DNA from: Archangium gephyra
GTDB taxonomy: Bacteria > Myxococcota > Myxococcia > Myxococcales > Myxococcaceae
NCBI RefSeq assembly: GCF_001027285.1
Contig: NZ_CP011509.1
Coordinates: forward strand, 6,534,501-6,598,500
Direction: 5' to 3'
Length of the DNA stretch: 64,000 nucleotides
A program made the translations under genes and the position numbers. Every line of letters starts with the position of its first letter. The first letter of the stretch is position 1. Below are positions 8,100 to 16,960 of the stretch, piece after piece. Below the pieces are notes generated by a model, which searched no databases, was not told the DNA's origin, and saw nothing but the letters and a program-made list of their open reading frames with translations.

Positions 8100-9122
8100 T
8101 CACGGGCTCGGGGTGGAGAGCGCGGCCTCCTCGGCGCGCACCTCGCCTCGCGCCCGCCGGAAGCCCCCGGGCCCGACGCCATGCCAGCGCTTGAAGGCCT
8201 TGTTGAAGGCCACGGCGCTCACATAGCCCACCCGCTCGGCGATCTCCGGAAGGCTGTCGTCCGTCTCGCGCAGCCACTGCGCGGCCTTCGTCATCCTCCA
8301 GCGGGCGAGGTACTGCAGCGGAGGCTCTCCCACGAGCGCGTGGAAGCGCGCGGCGAACCCCGAGCGTGACTGGCCCACCGCGGCCGCGAGGCGCTCCACC
8401 GTCCAGGGCTCGGCCAGGCGCCCATGCATCAGCCCGAGCGCGGCTCCGATCTGGGGATCCGCGAGGGCCCGCAGCCCCGCCGCTTCGTCCGGGCCGGTGG
8501 CCGCCGCCCGCGTGCGGAGCGCCTGGACGAGCAGCACATCCGCGAGCCGCCCGAGCACGATGGCACTGCCCGGCCCCGGGGCGGAGCTCTCGGCGACGAT
8601 GAGCTGCACCGTCGCGGCGAGCCAGGGCGCCACCCCCGGCTCGTGGGCGGGGAGGTGGATGGCGGGTGGGAAGGCGGTGAACAGCGGGCTGCGGACACCC
8701 GCGCTGAACCGGAAGCAGCCGACGACGAGCGTGCTGGCGGGCCCCTCTCCGCCGAGCCGGCGTGGTGTCAGGACGGAGCCCCGCAGCTGCTCCGAGGGGA
8801 TGAGATCCCGGGGGGCGAGGGTGCGCCGGGAGCCATCGTCGAGCACATGGGCCGCGCCATGGGGCACCAGCACCACGTCCCCCGCCGACAGGAGAATGGG
8901 CGTGTCCAGGCCCTCGACCTTCAGCCGCAGGCTGCCTCGCGCCAGCACGTAGAAGGACGAGGTCTCCTTCTGGGGGACGCGGATCGCCCACGGCGCTCCC
9001 AGCTCGAAGCGGCCGAAGAGCTGGGTGGTGAAGTGCATCGTCTCGAGCACGTCCGAGATGACGTCGGTGTGACCGTCCATCGGGTCTGGACGCTCGGGCA
9101 ACAGATTTGGACTCGCTGGCAT
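8100..9122 (-). CDS. AraC-family regulator with cupin sensor domain
   Basis: The 340-residue protein has an N-terminal cupin_6-like sensor (about residues 15-190: LFGRFELGAPWAIRVP, LSAGDVVLVPHGAAHVL) and a C-terminal pair of helix-turn-helix motifs (about 225-320: WTVERLAAAVGQSRSGFAARF, LPEIAERVGYVSAVAFNKAFKRWHG). An internal ATG at 9080 is an equally good start and matches the usual family N-terminus; neither has a strong ribosome-binding site. AraC proteins of this class often control the divergent neighbour. Here that is the SnoaL-like/NmrA-like gene pair, whose start is only about 55 bases away, so control of that pair by an unknown small molecule is likely. Confidence 0.85.
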   Translation of the reverse strand: MPASPNLLPERPDPMDGHTDVISDVLETMHFTTQLFGRFELGAPWAIRVPQKETSSFYVLARGSLRLKVEGLDTPILLSAGDVVLVPHGAAHVLDDGSRRTLAPRDLIPSEQLRGSVLTPRRLGGEGPASTLVVGCFRFSAGVRSPLFTAFPPAIHLPAHEPGVAPWLAATVQLIVAESSAPGPGSAIVLGRLADVLLVQALRTRAAATGPDEAAGLRALADPQIGAALGLMHGRLAEPWTVERLAAAVGQSRSGFAARFHALVGEPPLQYLARWRMTKAAQWLRETDDSLPEIAERVGYVSAVAFNKAFKRWHGVGPGGFRRARGEVRAEEAALSTPSP

Positions 9123-9178
9123 TGAGAGTCCATAGCGCTAGGAGCAATTTACGTCCATCACGAATCACGGAGCCGCAC

Positions 9179-9625
9179 ATGACACCCACACACTCTCGCG
9201 ATGCCGCCAGCCTGTTGGACGCCCACCTGGAGCTCATTCCCACCGACATCGGGCGCTGGCTCGAGCTGTTCACCGAGGACGCCGTCGTCGAGTTCCCCTA
9301 CGCGGCCGGGCTCGGGCTGCCCGAGCGCCTGGAGGGGCGGGAGGCGATCCGCCAGTACTTCGCGGACACGCCCAAGCACTTCCAGGGGCTCGTCTTCACG
9401 AACGTCCGGCGCTACCCCACGACGGCGCCGGACGTCGCGCTCGCGGAGGCGCACGGCACGGCGACCATCGCCGCCACGGGCAGCAAGTACGAGCAGGACT
9501 ACGTCATGCTGGTGAAGGCGCGCAACGGGAGGATCTCGCTCTACCGGGAGTACTGGAACCCCGTCCCGGGGCTCCGGGCCTTCGGCGGGGAGCAGAACCT
9601 GCGGAAGGCGGTGAACGCGTCATGA
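9179..9625 (+). CDS. SnoaL/NTF2-like fold protein
   Basis: The 148-residue product starts at ATG 9179; an upstream in-frame start at 9107 would run into the divergent regulator. It shows the pattern of a SnoaL-like polyketide-cyclase or ketosteroid-isomerase fold: an N-terminal helix, WLELFTEDAVVEFPYA, GREAIRQYF and a C-terminal sheet YVMLVKARNGRISLYREYWNP. Family members are isomerases, dehydratases, cyclases or simple binding proteins, and no catalytic pair is certain here. The stop overlaps the start of the NmrA-like gene (ATGA at 9622-9625), so the two are translated together. With the divergent AraC gene they form a small, probably self-regulated, detoxification or secondary-metabolite unit. 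Confidence 0.8.
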   Translation: MTPTHSRDAASLLDAHLELIPTDIGRWLELFTEDAVVEFPYAAGLGLPERLEGREAIRQYFADTPKHFQGLVFTNVRRYPTTAPDVALAEAHGTATIAATGSKYEQDYVMLVKARNGRISLYREYWNPVPGLRAFGGEQNLRKAVNAS

Positions 9626-10494
9626 GCACCTCCTCCCGTGGAAACTCCGCCCGCGTCCTCGTCACCGGGGCGACGGGGAACACCGGAAGGCACATCGTCT
9701 CGCGCCTGACGGAGCTCGGCTTCACCGTCCGGACCGCGACGCGCGGAGAGCGCCCCGCGGACAGCACCACCGAGCACGTGCGCTTCGATTGGGCCGATCC
9801 GTCCAACCATGACGAGGTCCTGGCCGGCGTGGACCGGATGTACCTGATCTCCCCGATAGCGGTGGAGGATCCCTCCACCCTCATGCTGCCCTTCATCGAG
9901 CGGGCGTTGGCGAAGGGCGTGCGGCGGGTCGTCCTGTTGAGCTCGTCCGCCGTGCCCGAGGGGACTCCGGGGTTGGGCACCGTGCACCGGTACCTGCGTG
10001 AACACGTGCCGGAGTGGACCGTGCTCCAGCCGTCGTGGTTCATGCAGAACTTCGTGAACGCGCAGCACCACCACGGTGCCAGTCTCAAGCACGACGGGGT
10101 GGTCGTGACGGCCACGGGCGAGGGGCGCGTCGGGTTCGTCGATGCCCGGGACATCGCGGAGGTCGCCGTCCGGGCGCTCGCCGATGAGCGGGCCCACGAC
10201 ACCGCGCATGTCATCACCGGCCCCCAGGCGCTGAGCTACGGGGAGCTCGTGGGCGTGATCTCCCAGGTGACCGGCCGTCCGATGCGGCACGTGCAGGTGG
10301 ACGGTGAGAAGGTCCGCCAGCACATGATGGGCGCGGGGATTCCGGAACGGTACGCGGGGCTGCTCGCCGGGCTCGAGGAGTCCATCCGGCAGGGGACGGA
10401 GGCGCGTGTGACCGACACCGTCTCGCGCGTGACCGGCCGCCCCCCACGGTCCTTCGAGGACTTCGCGCGGGCTCACGCCTCCTTCTGGAAGTAG
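9622..10494 (+). CDS. NmrA-like NAD(P)-binding protein (atypical SDR)
   Basis: The 290 residues begin with the Rossmann motif VLVTGATGNTGRHIV (about residues 13-27), followed by RxATRGERP, which suits NADP(H). The middle has SSSAVPEGTPG, and LQPSWFMQNF follows. The shape fits NmrA-like or ergot-alkaloid-biosynthesis-type atypical SDRs, which are either NAD(P)-dependent reductases or redox-sensing regulators; the classical YxxxK pair is not evident. It is translationally coupled to the SnoaL-like gene. Its last 22 bases overlap the convergent esterase gene. Confidence 0.82.
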   Translation: MSTSSRGNSARVLVTGATGNTGRHIVSRLTELGFTVRTATRGERPADSTTEHVRFDWADPSNHDEVLAGVDRMYLISPIAVEDPSTLMLPFIERALAKGVRRVVLLSSSAVPEGTPGLGTVHRYLREHVPEWTVLQPSWFMQNFVNAQHHHGASLKHDGVVVTATGEGRVGFVDARDIAEVAVRALADERAHDTAHVITGPQALSYGELVGVISQVTGRPMRHVQVDGEKVRQHMMGAGIPERYAGLLAGLEESIRQGTEARVTDTVSRVTGRPPRSFEDFARAHASFWK

Positions 10495-11408
10495 AAGGCC
10501 TCGCGCAGCCGCTCGCCGATGAGCCGCCTCGCGTCGTGCGCGGCGTCGATGAGGCCCGCCAGCAGGACGAAGGGGTGGACCTGGCCGGCGAAGCACCGGT
10601 ACTCGGCCGGGACTCCCGCCTTGCGCAGTGCCGCCGCGTAGGCCTCGCCATCGTCGCGCAGGGGATCGCACTCGGCGGTGATGACGGTCGCCGCCGGCAA
10701 TCCGCTCAGGTCATCCGCGCAGGCGGGGGAGAGGCGTGTGTCCGTGGGGCTGGCTCCGCCCGCGTAGCTCTTCAGGAAGAAGTGGAGGTCGCGAGCGGTC
10801 ATGAAGTGGCCCTCGCTGAACTCCACGTAGCTGGACGTCCTGGGCACCCGTGCATCGGTGAGGGGGTAGATGAGCACCTGATGGACGAGCCCCGGGGAGG
10901 TGCCGCGCAGGGTCAGGGCCACGCTCGCGGCGATGTTGCCTCCCGCGCTGTCTCCAGCGACGGCGACCCGGGTGCGGTCCGTGCCGAGACCGGCGCTGCC
11001 ATCCAGCAGGGCGCGCGTGACGGCCAGACAGTCCTCGTAGGCGGCGGGGAAGGGGTGCTCCGGCGAGCGGCGGTAGTGCACCGATACCACCACGGCCCCT
11101 GCATGGCGGGCGATGTCCCGGCACGTCGTGTCGTGGGTGTCCAGATCGCACAGCATCCATCCGCCGCCGTGGAAGTACGCCACGACGGGCAGGCCGGATT
11201 GCGTACTCGGGCGGTACACCCGCACCGGTATGGCCCCGGCGGGACCGGGCAGCGTCATGTCGGTGACCTCCGCCAGCTCGGCCGGCTTTCCGGTCAACGG
11301 CACGACGGCCGCCAGTTGCGCGCGGTTCTGCTCGACGGTGCACGTGTCGAGCGGCGGTGCGTTGGCCACCATGGCGAGGAAGGCCTGGGCTTGAGGATCG
11401 AGGGGCAT
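10473..11408 (-). CDS. Alpha/beta hydrolase, hormone-sensitive-lipase (HSL) family
   Basis: The 311-residue protein has the HSL/family IV signature: HGGGWML for the oxyanion hole, GDSAGGNIA for the nucleophilic serine, AECDPLRDDGE for the catalytic aspartate and GQVHPF for the histidine. The N-terminal cap (about residues 1-70) begins with PLDPQAQAFL, typical of this group. It should act on short-chain esters or lactones. No signal peptide is seen, so it is probably cytoplasmic. Its 3' end overlaps the end of the convergent NmrA-like gene by 22 bases; no operon partner is seen. Confidence 0.88.
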   Translation of the reverse strand: MPLDPQAQAFLAMVANAPPLDTCTVEQNRAQLAAVVPLTGKPAELAEVTDMTLPGPAGAIPVRVYRPSTQSGLPVVAYFHGGGWMLCDLDTHDTTCRDIARHAGAVVVSVHYRRSPEHPFPAAYEDCLAVTRALLDGSAGLGTDRTRVAVAGDSAGGNIAASVALTLRGTSPGLVHQVLIYPLTDARVPRTSSYVEFSEGHFMTARDLHFFLKSYAGGASPTDTRLSPACADDLSGLPAATVITAECDPLRDDGEAYAAALRKAGVPAEYRCFAGQVHPFVLLAGLIDAAHDARRLIGERLREAFYFQKEA

Positions 11409-11539
11409 CCGGGAAGGCTAGTCAGGGGCACACGGTCCCCGCAACCGAGCGGCCCCATCGAGACGCATCCGGTGGGTGATGCCGCGGAGGGATGGATACT
11501 CGCCATTCAGCGGCCCTGGCATTGCACCGCGCGAGGGTC

Positions 11540-12163
11540 ATGCGGAAATCTTCCTTCATGGTCACTCGTCGCCCGTCCGAGTCGGAGTCCACCGAGCGAA
11601 ACGCCCCGTCCGTCGAGGCGGCCTTCCAGGCTGCGCCGGAGGAGATGGTGGCGGAGATTCTGGAGGGTGAGCTGCACCTCAGTCCTCGTCCGGCCCGCCC
11701 GCATGCCAACGTGGCGTCCAACCTGGGCGGTATCCTCATGGCGCCCTTCAAGTTCGGCAGGGGAGGACCGGGTGGCTGGGTCATCATCGACGAGCCGGAG
11801 CTGCACCTCGGCCCCCGCCCGGACAAGGTCGTGCCGGACCTCGCCGGATGGAGGCGCGCTCGCCTGCCGGATGCTCTCGGAGGAGACGAAGCTCCGGCGC
11901 ATTACGACCTCGCCCCGGACTGGGCCTGTGAGATCCTCTCCGAGCGCACGCGCAGCAGGGACAAGGGGCAGAAGATGCGCATCTACGCCCGGGAAGGGGT
12001 GCGGCACCTGTGGCACGTGGACCCCTTGGCTCGCATGCTCGAGATCTTCCGGCTTCAGGAAAGTCAGTGGACCCTCGTCCATTCCTTTTCCGGAGAGGAG
12101 CGGGTGCGCGCCGAGCCCTTCGATGCCCTCGAGCTCGAACTGGCGTTGCTCTGGTCCAGATAG
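11540..12163 (+). CDS. Uma2-family protein (DUF820 nuclease fold)
   Basis: At the ATG at 11540, preceded by GAGGG, the protein is 207 residues; the frame opens at 11492 and a further ATG lies at 11558. It shows the Uma2 pattern: an N-terminal segment EEMVAEILEGELHLSPRP, then WVIIDEPELHL, VVPDLAGWRRAR, YDLAPDWACEILSERT, KMRIYAREGVRHLWHVDP and LEIF. Uma2 proteins have a PD-(D/E)xK-like fold and are often multicopy, but their role is poorly known. A second copy lies at 39169. The neighbouring 162-residue gene follows after 9 bases, suggesting an operon. Confidence 0.8.
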   Translation: MRKSSFMVTRRPSESESTERNAPSVEAAFQAAPEEMVAEILEGELHLSPRPARPHANVASNLGGILMAPFKFGRGGPGGWVIIDEPELHLGPRPDKVVPDLAGWRRARLPDALGGDEAPAHYDLAPDWACEILSERTRSRDKGQKMRIYAREGVRHLWHVDPLARMLEIFRLQESQWTLVHSFSGEERVRAEPFDALELELALLWSR

Positions 12164-12172
12164 TGAGCCGTC

Positions 12173-12661
12173 ATGCCTCGCGAGCCCCCCATCGTCCTGC
12201 CCATCTCGCTGCCCCTGCTCGGGCACGCCAACCCCTGGGCACTCCTGCTCGCGAAGGAGGAGGGTTACTCCCTTTCCGCCGCCTCCCTCCTGTCCGAGCG
12301 CTACGCCCTCAAGAGCGATGAGAAGCCCTTCGTGAGGGAGCTGCTGCGCCGCAAGCGCAACGTGTGGGCCTTCCGCTGCGACCAGCGCCGCTTCGCGGGC
12401 GACTTCGTCGTCGTGGACATGTCCGAGCCTCGTCCCGAGCGGCGATGGGTCGTGGTGCTGGACCTCAAGATGGGCGCACCGCTCGTGCTCGGTGGTGGCG
12501 GGGCCGGTGTTCAGCTCACCCATGCGCAGCTCGCCGTGGAGGCGCTCGCCGCGCGCCAGGGCGTCATCACCCCCGGTACCCGGTACGAGCTGGCCACGGG
12601 CGACAAGGCCGCCATCCTCGGCTGGTTGTGCGCTGGACGGCGCCGGGGCTGCTCCGTGTAG
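12173..12661 (+). CDS. Conserved-looking hypothetical protein, 162 aa
   Basis: No family is recognised. The protein is soluble-looking with no signal peptide. It has an N-terminal stretch IVLPISLPLLGHANPWALLLAKEEGYSL, a basic helix (FVRELLRRKRNVWAF), a beta-rich core (FVVVDMSEPRPERRWVVVLDLKMG) and a C-terminal helix QLAVEALAARQG. Codon use is fully typical of the genome. It lies 9 bases after the Uma2 gene and 17 bases before the FCP1-like phosphatase gene on the same strand, so the three are probably co-transcribed. Confidence 0.65.
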   Translation: MPREPPIVLPISLPLLGHANPWALLLAKEEGYSLSAASLLSERYALKSDEKPFVRELLRRKRNVWAFRCDQRRFAGDFVVVDMSEPRPERRWVVVLDLKMGAPLVLGGGGAGVQLTHAQLAVEALAARQGVITPGTRYELATGDKAAILGWLCAGRRRGCSV

Positions 12662-12678
12662 AAACATTGCCCTCGACC

Positions 12679-13281
12679 ATGACGGACACGGACAAGATAC
12701 TGCTGGTCCTCGACCTGGATGAGACGTTGATCCATGCCAGCGACACGCGGCTGGCGCGGGCGGAGGACTTCCGTCTCTTCGATTACTACGTCTACGTCCG
12801 GCCCCACGTGGAGCGCTTCCTGACGGAGTGCGCCGCCTCCTTCCGTCTCGCGGTCTGGTCCTCCGCCTCCGATGACTACGTCGCCGAGGTCGTGAAGCGC
12901 ATCTTCCCCCGTCAGCTCACTCCGGAGTTCGTCTGGGGCAGGAGCCGGTGCACGTTCTCGCTCGACCGCGCGCAGGTGCGGGAGTTCGGGTACCTCGACC
13001 CGGGCTCCCACTACAACTACGTCAAGAAGCTCCACAAGCTGAAGCGCAAGGGCTACCGGCTGGAGCGCACCCTGATCGTGGATGACACCCCCTCCAAGTG
13101 CGCCCACAACTACGGCAACGCCATCTACGTGAAGGAATACAACGGGGAGGAGGACGACCAGGAGCTGCCGGCCCTCTCCAGGTACCTGGCCACCCTCGCG
13201 GATGCCGTCAACGTGAGGACCCTCGAGAAGCGGCACTGGCGGTCCTCGTCCGCCGCTCAGACCCGGCCCGTCGTGCCCTGA
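12679..13281 (+). CDS. FCP1/SCP-like HAD phosphatase (NIF domain)
   Basis: The 200-residue protein is a stand-alone NLI-interacting-factor domain of the HAD superfamily. It starts with LLVLDLDETLIHAS, the DxDx(T/V) nucleophile motif. RPHVERFLTECAASFRLAVWSSASDDY is the typical second motif of eukaryotic CTD phosphatases, and TLIVDDTPSKCAHN carries the closing aspartates. In eukaryotes this domain dephosphorylates the RNA polymerase II tail, Smad proteins or lipin regulators. Bacterial copies are uncommon and their substrates mostly unknown. The ATG at 12679 gives the natural N-terminus; the reading frame upstream overlaps the previous gene. Its 3' end overlaps the convergent thaumatin-like gene by 25 bases. 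Confidence 0.88.
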   Translation: MTDTDKILLVLDLDETLIHASDTRLARAEDFRLFDYYVYVRPHVERFLTECAASFRLAVWSSASDDYVAEVVKRIFPRQLTPEFVWGRSRCTFSLDRAQVREFGYLDPGSHYNYVKKLHKLKRKGYRLERTLIVDDTPSKCAHNYGNAIYVKEYNGEEDDQELPALSRYLATLADAVNVRTLEKRHWRSSSAAQTRPVVP

Positions 13282-14240
13282 GTCAGGTCCTTCATGCGGA
13301 CCACCAGGTGCGAGTTCTTCGTCGCCAGCGTGCTCGCGTCATCCGTGGGAATCACGTAGCCCTGATCGGCGCCGACGTGCTTCCGGTAGAAGTCCACCAC
13401 ACCCGGGTCCTGCACGTTGGACGTGGTGGTCTTCTTGATGCCGTACACCGAGCCATCGGCGCTCTTCGCCTTGACCGAGTCCGGGGCGGACGCCAGCAGG
13501 TTCTCCATCGTGCCGGACTTCCTGCCGCCGCCCTCCGGCTCGATGGTCATCGAGGCGTTGTCTCCCTCGATGTAGCTCACGTCGTAATAGGTCTGATCAC
13601 CGCCGCCGTTGAACTTGACCTCCCCGAGCGTGGCCGCCGCTCCGTCGCCGGACGTGCTGCGGAAATTGCCGGACCAGCCCTTGGGGAATTCCACCGTCTG
13701 GGCCTTGCCCGGCTCCAGCGTCAGCGAGTCGATCGCCTTGTCCCCCGCGTTGGGCGTGAAGTTGATGGTCATCGGCGAGGTGCCATCGTTGGTGAAGGTC
13801 ATCGTGTTGCCGCCCTTCGCCGCACCAGGCGCGCCAACGCCACCGGCACCGTCCACGCTCTTCGGCGGAGACTTCAGCTCCGGCAGGGCCTGCGCGCTGG
13901 CGCCCGCGCCGCTGGCACCGTCCACGCCCTTCGCCAGGGACTTCAGGCCCGGCATGGCCTGACCGCTGGCGCCGCCCTCACCCCCCAGCAGCTCCGCCGC
14001 CTTGCTCAGCACCTGCGCCATCCGCGCGAGCTCCTGCACCATCGCCTCCAGGCCGCCGGCCTCCAGGCCGCCCGCCTTCTTCGCGCTCATCGGCGAGTCG
14101 AAGCCATCGGCCGCGAACAGCTGCCGCAGGGACTCCCGGGCCGGAGGGGCGGAGACCGGCTGGGTGCTGGGGGCGCTGGGGGCGCGCACCGGGGAGGACG
14201 GGCAGGCGATGGACGAACGGGAGAGGGGGGCGATGGCCAT
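13257..14240 (-). CDS. Protein with thaumatin-like C-terminal domain
   Basis: This 327-residue product has a low-complexity N-terminal half (Ser/Pro/Ala and Gly-rich, with a helical stretch about residues 45-85, LEAMVQELARMAQVL). It also carries two related spacers (GLKSLAKGVDGASGAG and ELKSPPKSVDGAGGVG). The C-terminal half (about 145-315) is beta-rich, with NDGTSPMTINFTPN, GWSGNFRS and YYDVSYIEGDNASMTIEP, which resembles thaumatin-like proteins. Classical thaumatin disulfides are absent from this half. No standard signal peptide is present, yet the composition suggests export, perhaps by a specialised route. The function is unknown; glucan binding is one possibility suggested by the family. 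Confidence 0.6.
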   Translation of the reverse strand: MAIAPLSRSSIACPSSPVRAPSAPSTQPVSAPPARESLRQLFAADGFDSPMSAKKAGGLEAGGLEAMVQELARMAQVLSKAAELLGGEGGASGQAMPGLKSLAKGVDGASGAGASAQALPELKSPPKSVDGAGGVGAPGAAKGGNTMTFTNDGTSPMTINFTPNAGDKAIDSLTLEPGKAQTVEFPKGWSGNFRSTSGDGAAATLGEVKFNGGGDQTYYDVSYIEGDNASMTIEPEGGGRKSGTMENLLASAPDSVKAKSADGSVYGIKKTTTSNVQDPGVVDFYRKHVGADQGYVIPTDDASTLATKNSHLVVRMKDLTQGTTGRV

Positions 14241-14446
14241 GACGGGTACTCCTCGGGAGGGCTGGGGAAGTGGGGAGGCCCCTTGCTCGGGCTCGGGAGG
14301 ACATGAAGCAGGAGGCGTGCCAGCACCCCGCGGCCTCGGCCAGGGGCCCTCGTCCCTCTGGGAGTCCGCACCACCGTCACCCGCGGGAGGCCTCGCGCCT
14401 GGTGACTGCCCTCATCCCCTGGTGACGGCTGTCACCACCCCCCGCG

Positions 14447-15796
14447 TCAGGGCTTCAACGCGCCGATCAGCTCCGCGAGCATGTGCGGCGGGAAGCGGTG
14501 CCAGCTCTGCCAGTAGCGGAACGCCGCGAAGGCGTTCACCGCCACGCCGAAGAGCAGGGCGTTGGCGAGGAGCCACCGCGGGATGAAGCGCTGGAACAGG
14601 TCCAGCTCCAGGGCCTTCACCAGGCCGATGGCCATCAGCGGCAGCAAGGGCACGATGAGGCGCGGGCCGTAGCACCAGCCGCCTCCCCAGTCGTTCCACA
14701 GGGCCACCAGGAGGAAGGAGGGGAGGATGCCGGCCAGCAGCAGGCCTCCCTCGAGGGGCCGCTCGCGCACGAGTCTCGGCCATCCGAGCAGCCCCACCAG
14801 CACGGCGGGAGCGAACCACACCAGCCCCTTGGGCCGTGACACCAGCAGGCCCTCGAGCCCCTCCCAGAGGTTGCCCACCATGAAGGGGTAGGGGCCGCGC
14901 CAGGGCGAGCCGTACATGTGCTGGTTCAGCCACAGCAGCAGCCCGGTGGCCAGGGCGGGCATCACCGCCACCAGCGCCCCCTGGAGCCAATCGCGCCGCA
15001 GCAGCGCGGGCACCATCAGCACCGGCACCAGCAGCGCCAGTTGCGGCTTCATCAGCATGCCCGCGGCCACGCACAGGCCCGCCCAGAAGCCGCCGCGCTC
15101 GCGAAAGCCGAGCACATACGCTCCCAGCAGCAACGGCACGAGGAACGGCTCGGTGAAGAAGCTGCGGCCGTGGTACCAGAGCGGCGTGGCCAGGAAGGCC
15201 GCCAGCAGGGTGAGCCGGATGGCGTTCCCGTCCGTCGAGTAGCGCCGCAGCAGCCGGTCCAACAGCAGCATCCCGCACACCGTGGCGAGCCCGGCGCACA
15301 GCAGGGCGCCCATCTCCACATACGCGGTGTGCCGCAGCGGCCAGAGCACCGGGGCGAGCAGGAAGGCCAGCCCCACCGGGTGCGCACTGTACTCGGGGCC
15401 AATTGCGAGCCGGGGATCGAACCGTGCATGGAAGGTGTATTGCGGCAGCCCGTTCGCGTCCCTCGTCCAGCGCGAGTGGTCCACCAGATCCCGCCAGACG
15501 TAGCGCTGGCCGTCGATGTACCAGATGGAGTGGTGGTCCATGATGCGGCCGGCGTTCTTCCTGCCGCCCTGGAGGGCCCCTCGCACCACCTGCGCATGGT
15601 TGTTCTTCAGGTCGAGGTCCCCATCCAGCAGCACGCTGTGGAGGAGGATCAGGTAGGCCTCCTCATCCGCGCCCATCACCGTGGCCGGGCCGAGGTGGTT
15701 GCGCGACGGGCCGGGGTACTCGGTGACGCACTGGGGGGCGAGGAGCGCCAACGCGAGCAGTGCGAGGAAGAGCGAGTGCGAACGGGAGGCCGCCAT
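14447..15796 (-). CDS. Polytopic membrane protein, glycosyltransferase-like
   Basis: At the ATG at 15796 the product is 449 residues with an N-terminal hydrophobic segment (SHSLFLALLALALLAPQ); the extension to 15982 is Gly/Arg-rich and probably not translated. About eight to ten hydrophobic segments follow. Early residues include GADEEAYLILLHSVLLDGDLDLKNN, whose acidic positions in a first extracytoplasmic loop resemble the catalytic region of GT-C-fold (PMT/ArnT/GT39-like) enzymes using lipid-linked sugars. Homology to a specific family cannot be proved by eye. It may transfer sugars or pentoses at the periplasmic face. Confidence 0.65.
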   Translation of the reverse strand: MAASRSHSLFLALLALALLAPQCVTEYPGPSRNHLGPATVMGADEEAYLILLHSVLLDGDLDLKNNHAQVVRGALQGGRKNAGRIMDHHSIWYIDGQRYVWRDLVDHSRWTRDANGLPQYTFHARFDPRLAIGPEYSAHPVGLAFLLAPVLWPLRHTAYVEMGALLCAGLATVCGMLLLDRLLRRYSTDGNAIRLTLLAAFLATPLWYHGRSFFTEPFLVPLLLGAYVLGFRERGGFWAGLCVAAGMLMKPQLALLVPVLMVPALLRRDWLQGALVAVMPALATGLLLWLNQHMYGSPWRGPYPFMVGNLWEGLEGLLVSRPKGLVWFAPAVLVGLLGWPRLVRERPLEGGLLLAGILPSFLLVALWNDWGGGWCYGPRLIVPLLPLMAIGLVKALELDLFQRFIPRWLLANALLFGVAVNAFAAFRYWQSWHRFPPHMLAELIGALKP

Positions 15797-16036
15797 CGGC
15801 TCGCACCATAGCGCCCCGTCCCCGCGAGCGGATCCCGCCGGGCGGGCGGCCAGGGGAGCAACCCCTCTCCCTCCAGCGTTTCCGGGAGGGGACCCGCCGG
15901 CACTTCTCCTCGTGCGGAGGAGGCAGGAGGCCGCGTTGCACTTCACGAAAATGGGGCTGTACACTTCCCCCAGGGTTCGCATTCATGCCAGGGCTTCGCG
16001 TCGGGGCGGCCACGCTCACGCGACGCGAGCGGCCCC

Positions 16037-16933
16037 ATGATGATGACCCCGACTCCCAACAGGCGCATCCTCATCGTCGATGACAATGAGGACATCCATG
16101 ACGATTTCCGCCGGATCCTCCAGCCCCGTGTGGACACCTCCGAGCTGGATGACCTGGAGGTGATGCTCCTGGGTGAGACCTCGGCCGCGCCCAGGCCACC
16201 CACGTTCGAGCTGACGAGTGCCCACCAGGGCGCCGAGGCGCTCGAGAAGATCCGCGAGGCGCTGAAGGCCGGCACCCCCTACGCGCTCGCGTTCATCGAC
16301 ATGCGGATGCCGCCCGGGTGGGATGGCGTCGAGACGCTCTCGCGCATCTGGCAGGAGGATCACCGCCTCCAGGCCGTCATCTGCTCGGCGTACTCGGACT
16401 TCTCGTGGGAGAGCATCTGCTCCCGGTTCGGCCAGACGGATCGCTTCCTCATCCTCAAGAAGCCGTTCGACGCCGTCGAGGTCCGTCAGATGGCCTGTGC
16501 GCTGGTGGAGAAGTGGTCCCACCACACCGCGAGCCAGCACGCCGCGCAGGCGCTGCACGGGAACGAGGCGCGGCTGCGCGCGCTGCTCCAGGTGCTCCCG
16601 GACGCGTTGCTGCGCGTCGCCGCGGACGGCACCTGTCTCGAGTTCCTGCCGTCCCGCGAGGCCACCCCGGCCCCCCGGCTGGCCTTCCCTCCAGGCGCGA
16701 AGCTGGCGGACACCCTGCCGGCGGACGCCGCCCGGGAGCTGCTCGCCCACCTGAGCCAGGCCCTCGGCGGAGGCCCGGCGCGGGTCTTCGAGCTCGAGCT
16801 CCCCGTGGAGGGCGAGGTGCGGTGCTTCGAGGCGCGGCTCGCCGCCATCCCCCCGGCGGAGGCATTCGTGCTGCTGCGCGACGTCACCGCGCACCGGCGC
16901 GCGGGGGCCGCCGCCCGGAACCCTCGTCCCTGA
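16037..16933 (+). CDS. Response-regulator receiver protein with PAS-like tail
   Basis: The 298 residues open with a receiver domain: ILIVDDNEDIHDDF holds the acidic pocket, FIDMRMPPGWDG the phospho-acceptor (Asp88), and FLILKKPFD the conserved Lys-Pro. The receiver has an insertion after the first helix (about residues 40-57, LEVMLLGETSAAPRPP), as in large myxobacterial receivers. The C-terminal part (about 170-298) looks like a degenerate PAS domain ending VLLRDVTAHRR. There is no DNA-binding output. It is followed 27 bases later by a PhnD-like binding protein and then a histidine kinase. The three are likely one signalling operon, with this protein as phosphate receiver or relay. Confidence 0.82.
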   Translation: MMMTPTPNRRILIVDDNEDIHDDFRRILQPRVDTSELDDLEVMLLGETSAAPRPPTFELTSAHQGAEALEKIREALKAGTPYALAFIDMRMPPGWDGVETLSRIWQEDHRLQAVICSAYSDFSWESICSRFGQTDRFLILKKPFDAVEVRQMACALVEKWSHHTASQHAAQALHGNEARLRALLQVLPDALLRVAADGTCLEFLPSREATPAPRLAFPPGAKLADTLPADAARELLAHLSQALGGGPARVFELELPVEGEVRCFEARLAAIPPAEAFVLLRDVTAHRRAGAAARNPRP

Positions 16934-16960
16934 AGCCACACCGAGCCTGGAAGAGAGCAC

